DNA from: Apoderus coryli
Lineage: Eukaryota; Arthropoda; Insecta; Coleoptera; Attelabidae
Assembly: GCA_911728435.2 (NCBI GenBank)
Contig: OU452213.1
Coordinates: 3,885,834 to 3,949,833 of the forward strand
Length of the DNA: 64,000 bases
Direction: 5' to 3'
This document shows positions 59,455 to 64,000 of the stretch, one piece after another. Within the stretch, counting starts at the first letter, position 1. Every line of letters starts with the position of its first letter. The notes under the pieces are model-generated. The model was not told where the DNA came from. It made no database searches and was given only the letters and a program-made list of their open reading frames with translations. Both the position numbers and the translations under genes were made by a program.

Positions 59455-62025
59455 ACCACCATCAATGGGAGTGTCCCATCTCGATCTCATACGTACCATG
59501 ATAGATTGAGAATAGATGTCCGATGGACATACTTAAAGCTCAGTTTTGTAGCAGGATTTGTTATTTTTTTATGATTTTTCAAAGTTGGTCTATATTTGGT
59601 GCGGTGTAGACTTTTACTTGATGGCCTCCCAACCCAACTCAACCCAACCCACCAAATATAGACCAACTTTGAAAAATCATAAAAAAATAAGAAATCCTGC
59701 TACATACATGAACTTTGGGTATGTCCATCGGATATCTATTCTCAATCTATCAGGGTATATAAGAGGTCTACACCTTTACTTGATGACCTACCCTGGGGTT
59801 ACTAGAACCCATCTCGATCTCATAAGTACCATGATGAAAATTTTTCCTCAATTTTCACCAAACTCACCATGTTTGTTCCTATGCCCATACTGATGGAGAA
59901 AAAGTGTTTTCTTGTGGATAAAATATTGTTAGGGGAGCAGGACTTTGCTCACAAATGTCTTCCCACAGGGTTATATGCAGAACCTTACTTGATGACTTAC
60001 CCTGGGCTTAATAAACACCCCACATAGCCTGGTCGATTCGGAATAGATGTCCGATGAACATATCCAAAGCTCAGGAATGAGGGTGGATCACCAATTTTTT
60101 TATAATTTTCCAAAGGTGATCTATATTTGGTGGGATGTAGGCTTTCACTTGATGACCTACCCTGGGCTTAGTCGACTCGATCGAGACAACCCACATACCC
60201 TGGTGGATTCGGTATAGATGTCCGATGGACATATCCAAAGCTCAGGAATGAAAGTGGATCACCAATTTTCTTATGATTTTCCAAAGTTAGATTTTAGTAG
60301 AAATGTATGGTTTTGCCTATGTTTGAGGGTCCGTATTGCTCAAGGTTTTCATGCTACCCCCCACATTATATATATATTTGGAATCAGCGCATCAAACTCT
60401 ATAAGCGTACCAAGTTTGAGGAAAATCTATTTTTCAACCAAAAATGAAAATTTTCCATAACTTACATTGATTTTTTCTAAGATTTGGACAAAAAAAAATT
60501 TTTCCTCAATTTTCACCAAATTCACCATGTTTGTTCCTATGCCCATACTGATGGAGAAAAAGTGTTTTCTTGTGGAGAAAATATTGTTAGGGGAGCAGGA
60601 CTTTGCTCACAAATGTCTTCCCACAGGGCTATATGCAGACTCTTACTTGATGACCTACTCTGGGCTTAGTAGACTCGATCGAGACACCCCACATACCCTG
60701 GGCGATTCGAAATAGATGTTCGATGAACATATCCAAAGCTCAGGAATGAGGATGGATCACCAATTTTTTTATAATTTTTCAAAGGTGATCTATATTTGGT
60801 GGGATGTAGGCTTTCACTTGATGACCTACCCTGGGCTTAGTCGACTCGATCGAGACACCCCACATACCCTGGTCGATTCGGAATAGATGTCTGATGGACA
60901 TATCCAAAGCTCAGGAATGAAGGTGGATCACCAATTTTCTTATGATTTTCCAAAGTTAGATGTTTGAGGAAAATCTATTTTTCAACCAAAAATGAAAATT
61001 TTCCATGCACTTACTTAAATCTTAGAAAAAATCAATATTTTTTCTAAGATTTGGACAAAAAAAAATTTTCCTCAATTTTCACCAAACTCACCATGTTTGT
61101 TCCTATGCCCATACTGATGGAGAAAAAGTGTTTTCTTGTGGAGAAAATATTGTTAGGGGAGCAGGACTTTGCTCACAAAAGTCGTCCCACAGGGTTATAT
61201 GCAGAACCTTATTTGATGACTTACCCTGGGCTTAATAAACTCGATCGAGACACCCCACATACCCTGGTCGATTCAGAATAGATGTCCGATGGACATACTC
61301 AAAGCTCAGTTTTGTAGCAGGATTTGTTATTTTTTTTATGATTTTTCAAAGTTGGTCTATATTTGGTGCGGTGTAGACTTTTATTTGATGGCCTCCCCTG
61401 GGGTTACTAGAATCCCTCGCGATCTCTTATATACCCTGATATATTGAGAATAGATATCCGATGGACATACCCAAAGTTCAGATGTGTAGCAGGATTTGTT
61501 ATTTTTTTATTATTATTATTATTTTTCAGAGTTGGTCTATATTTGGTGCGGTGTAGACTTTTCATTGATGACTTACCCTGGAGTTACTAGAGCCCATCTC
61601 GATCTCACACGTACCCTGATAGATTCAGAATAGATGGACATATCCGAAGCTATATCCCGCTGCAGGACTTTTTATTTTTTTATGATTTTTCAAAGTTGGT
61701 CTATATTTGGTGCGGTGTAGACTTTTACTTGATGACTTACCTTGGGGTTACTACAACCCATCTCGATCTCTTATATACCCTAATAGATTCACAATAGATG
61801 TCCGATGGACATACCCAAAGTTCAGGTGTGTAGCAGGATTGGTTATTTTTTTATGATTTTTCAAAGTTGCTCTATATTTTGTGGGTTGTAGACTTTTACT
61901 TGATGGCCTCCCCTGGGGTTACTAGAACTCATCTCGATCTCATACGTACCGTGATAGATTAAGAATAGATGTCCGATGGACATACCCAAAGTTCAGGTGT
62001 GTAGCAGGATTGGATATTTTTTGTA
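59455..62025. repeat. higher-order tandem array, about 2.6 kb
   Basis: Roughly eleven copies of a core with AATAGATGTCCGATGGACAT are spaced about 160-240 bp apart. Interspersed text includes CAAAGTTGGTCTATATTTGG (near 59580, 61345, 61530, 61690) and CCTGGGGTTACTAGA or CCTGGGCTTAGT. A second block with GTTTGTTCCTATGCCCATAC and GTGTTTTCTTGTGGA recurs near 59868, 60528 and 61095. One unit at about 59650-59758 is inverted relative to the rest. This is a satellite-like array with higher-order structure. Confidence 0.92.
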
Positions 62026-64000
62026 TGTGGAAAAGGTCAATTCCACCAGTGGTCAATATGTGTTGTTTTTTTACTTGCAACTAAAGAACGAAACTAACTA
62101 AAATTAATACTAGAGGGGACTTACACAGTTAACAAATTGAAATTTTTTTTTCGAAAGCGAGTTTTGAAATTTGGGGTGTTTTGGAATGGTCACACTGTAT
62201 AAGTAAAATATCCGCTGTTACTTTACGGGATATTTCAAGTACAGGTATACCGTGTTATGTAGGTAAGTGTTTTATAGCTCGTTGAAGTGTTATTTTTGCA
62301 AATTAAGTGCCTGTTTATAAGGTTAATTTTAATTGAAAATTAATTAAATTATTCTGGGCTTTTTTTTTTTTTTGTAAATCGTTTATTCCGTTACGTAAAT
62401 TTTATAATTTTAGGGCGATGCGACGATCATCGACGGTGGCTATAAACGTATTTAGTAGGTTTTTTTGTTTATATTAGGCTTTTCGGGTGGGGACTTATTG
62501 CACGAATTAATATTTATCTAAATATTTATTTACTCTAGATTAATGTCGTTTTTATAGAGCATGGTTGTAGGTATTACAGAGAGAAAAGCATTGTTATTTT
62601 ATTGTTACTATTAGCGGGTATAGTACAAGTAGCTTTGGTAATAAATTATATGCCAGTGACATTTTTATTTGTTAAAAATTACATGAACGGTTAGTTTGGT
62701 TTAAAAGGTTATTTTTCAAACGCAGAGTCATAACTGTCTACAAAGACTTCCGTATTATGTTGAATTGATTAGCAGAAGGTTTTTGGTGAAACACTTTAAT
62801 GGAAAATTAATTATTTCAATTTAAAAAATGGTTGACTTCTCATCCTTCTAGCTCTATGAGGCTTCCAAAATGTCCTTTGGTGAATAAATTACTATGCAAC
62901 ATATACTATTCAGCGTTAAAATAAAAATAAATACTACCGTTTTGATAAAATAATTGTCACCATTCTCGTTACTGTTATTATTTATGAACTTAAAAGACTG
63001 TTATCAAATTGTTAATTAACGAACATAGTTTTTCACTTATTACTATCAATTATTTTGTATTATTGTTCTACTTGTTTATTTGTTAAAAATAAACATTATC
63101 AAGAGATAGATTTCGTGGTAGGTAACTGTCGTAGTTCTTGATTACAGGGTTTCCTAACACTACATTGTCCTAAAGTATAATTTTTGTCAAATTTTCACTC
63201 ACAAGGGAATGTTCAATTAAGCTTGATTTTCGAGGAAGCACTGCAGCTCTTCATGGTTCTAAGTTGTGTTTTTTCAATTTAGGGGTCCTGTTACTTACTC
63301 AAAGATAAAGATTTGTTATTTGTTGATTATTTTTTTGTTTATTCTGGAAAGGCCTTGAGATAAATGTTGTGCAATTAATTACATTTTTTGCACACTTTGA
63401 GAAATGGCTCTAATAACATTGTATAATGTGTAGAACAACAAAGAAAAAAAGCGAGCATGTTAGAATATAAATATCGAGGATGGAGGGACGAACGAAAGAA
63501 AAAAAAGATAAGGCAATTTGAAGGCAAATTTTTATGATATAACATGGTTGTTAAGTCATCGTTTAGATTTATGACTTCTATAGCGGTTTAGGTAGTAAAA
63601 GAAAAACAAACGGAAAGAAAGGAAAACAAATAATATAAAACACATAAACTGTTAATAGGTGAAGCATGATAATACTATAATAATTATATCGTTGTGTAGG
63701 TACTCAAAAGAACGTGATTTGTAAATTCCTAACCAGCCTTGAGGTGTGATCGAAAATAAGGCAATTTTTGACTGATCTTCAATATTTTTAGCTTCAGCAT
63801 TTGCAACACTGTTTCGGAAATTGAATGATAATAATCGATCTTCAGAACTACTTTTAATGAATTGTTTCTCGGTGTGGAAAACTGAGGGTTTATTTGGGAC
63901 ACACCCTGTATAGAGATAAACCACAAAAGTGAAACGTATACGTACATTTCCTTAGTTGAAACCAATTTAGAGCAATAATAGCGCTTTAATTCGCAACTTT
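62026..64000. other. intronic sequence to the window end, nothing recognised
   Basis: AT-rich; no exon, transposon end or RNA gene could be supported. Confidence 0.35.

Noticed and set aside
59558..61281. Repeated open frames sharing phrases such as LMTYPG
   Set aside because: They arise from the tandem array itself; frames are short, inconsistent and broken between units.

Overview
This looks like a single-copy nuclear segment of an insect genome. The base composition is AT-rich, the genes are split by mostly short GT-AG introns, and the encoded proteins match metazoan housekeeping families, including an insect-type dopamine transporter and a Musashi/Rbp6-type RNA-binding protein. The transposon load (DD41D mariner, jockey/CR1-like LINEs, hAT, P-like and foldback elements) also fits an insect. 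The order cannot be fixed from sequence alone; a beetle or similar is plausible but not shown. All gene names rest on recognising protein families by eye, and exon joins were checked by reading-frame arithmetic.

Layout. Bases 1-5.4 kb are repeat-rich: two oppositely oriented LINE 3' ends, a possible LTR relic and a 174-bp tandem array. At 8.0-9.0 kb are two paralogous single-pass membrane microproteins (minus strand). At 9.7-10.6 kb is uroporphyrinogen-III synthase (plus), followed by nested inverted-repeat elements (10.9-12.2 kb). At 12.4-16.7 kb is the complete dopamine transporter (minus, 10 coding exons, 624 aa), with a tRNA-Ala-like SINE head in its last intron. At 17.4-20 kb are a foldback element, a frameshifted DD41D mariner and a 303-bp repeat.

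Between 22 and 41.6 kb lies a compact gene cluster: SMIM14 (+), ANKMY2 (-), ORC4 (+), NDUFB6 (+), proteasome ATPase Rpt6/PSMC5 (-), TRMT10A (+), a RETREG/FAM134 ER-phagy receptor (-), neuferricin/CYB5D2 (+), cytosolic NADP-isocitrate dehydrogenase (+) and DNTTIP1 (+). Several are head-to-head pairs with short shared upstream regions. A 1.6-kb P-like element, with a broken THAP domain, inverted ends and an 8-bp target duplication, sits between neuferricin and IDH.

From about 44.6 kb to the end the window holds the promoter and first two coding exons of a Musashi/Rbp6-like gene and then what is probably a very large intron. That intron contains an apparently intact DD41D mariner with 365-bp terminal inverted repeats, a LINE reverse-transcriptase relic, a hAT (ZBED5-like) relic and a 2.6-kb higher-order tandem array.

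The genes do not form an operon or a shared pathway; they are unrelated housekeeping and neuronal genes. No new multi-gene system is evident. The most novel material is in the mobile elements: a THAP-only P-like element, a palindromic MITE family with 7-bp target duplications, and a hAT MITE packed with TATCGATA-type palindromes. The paired microproteins and an intronic small ORF in Rpt6 are also worth following up.
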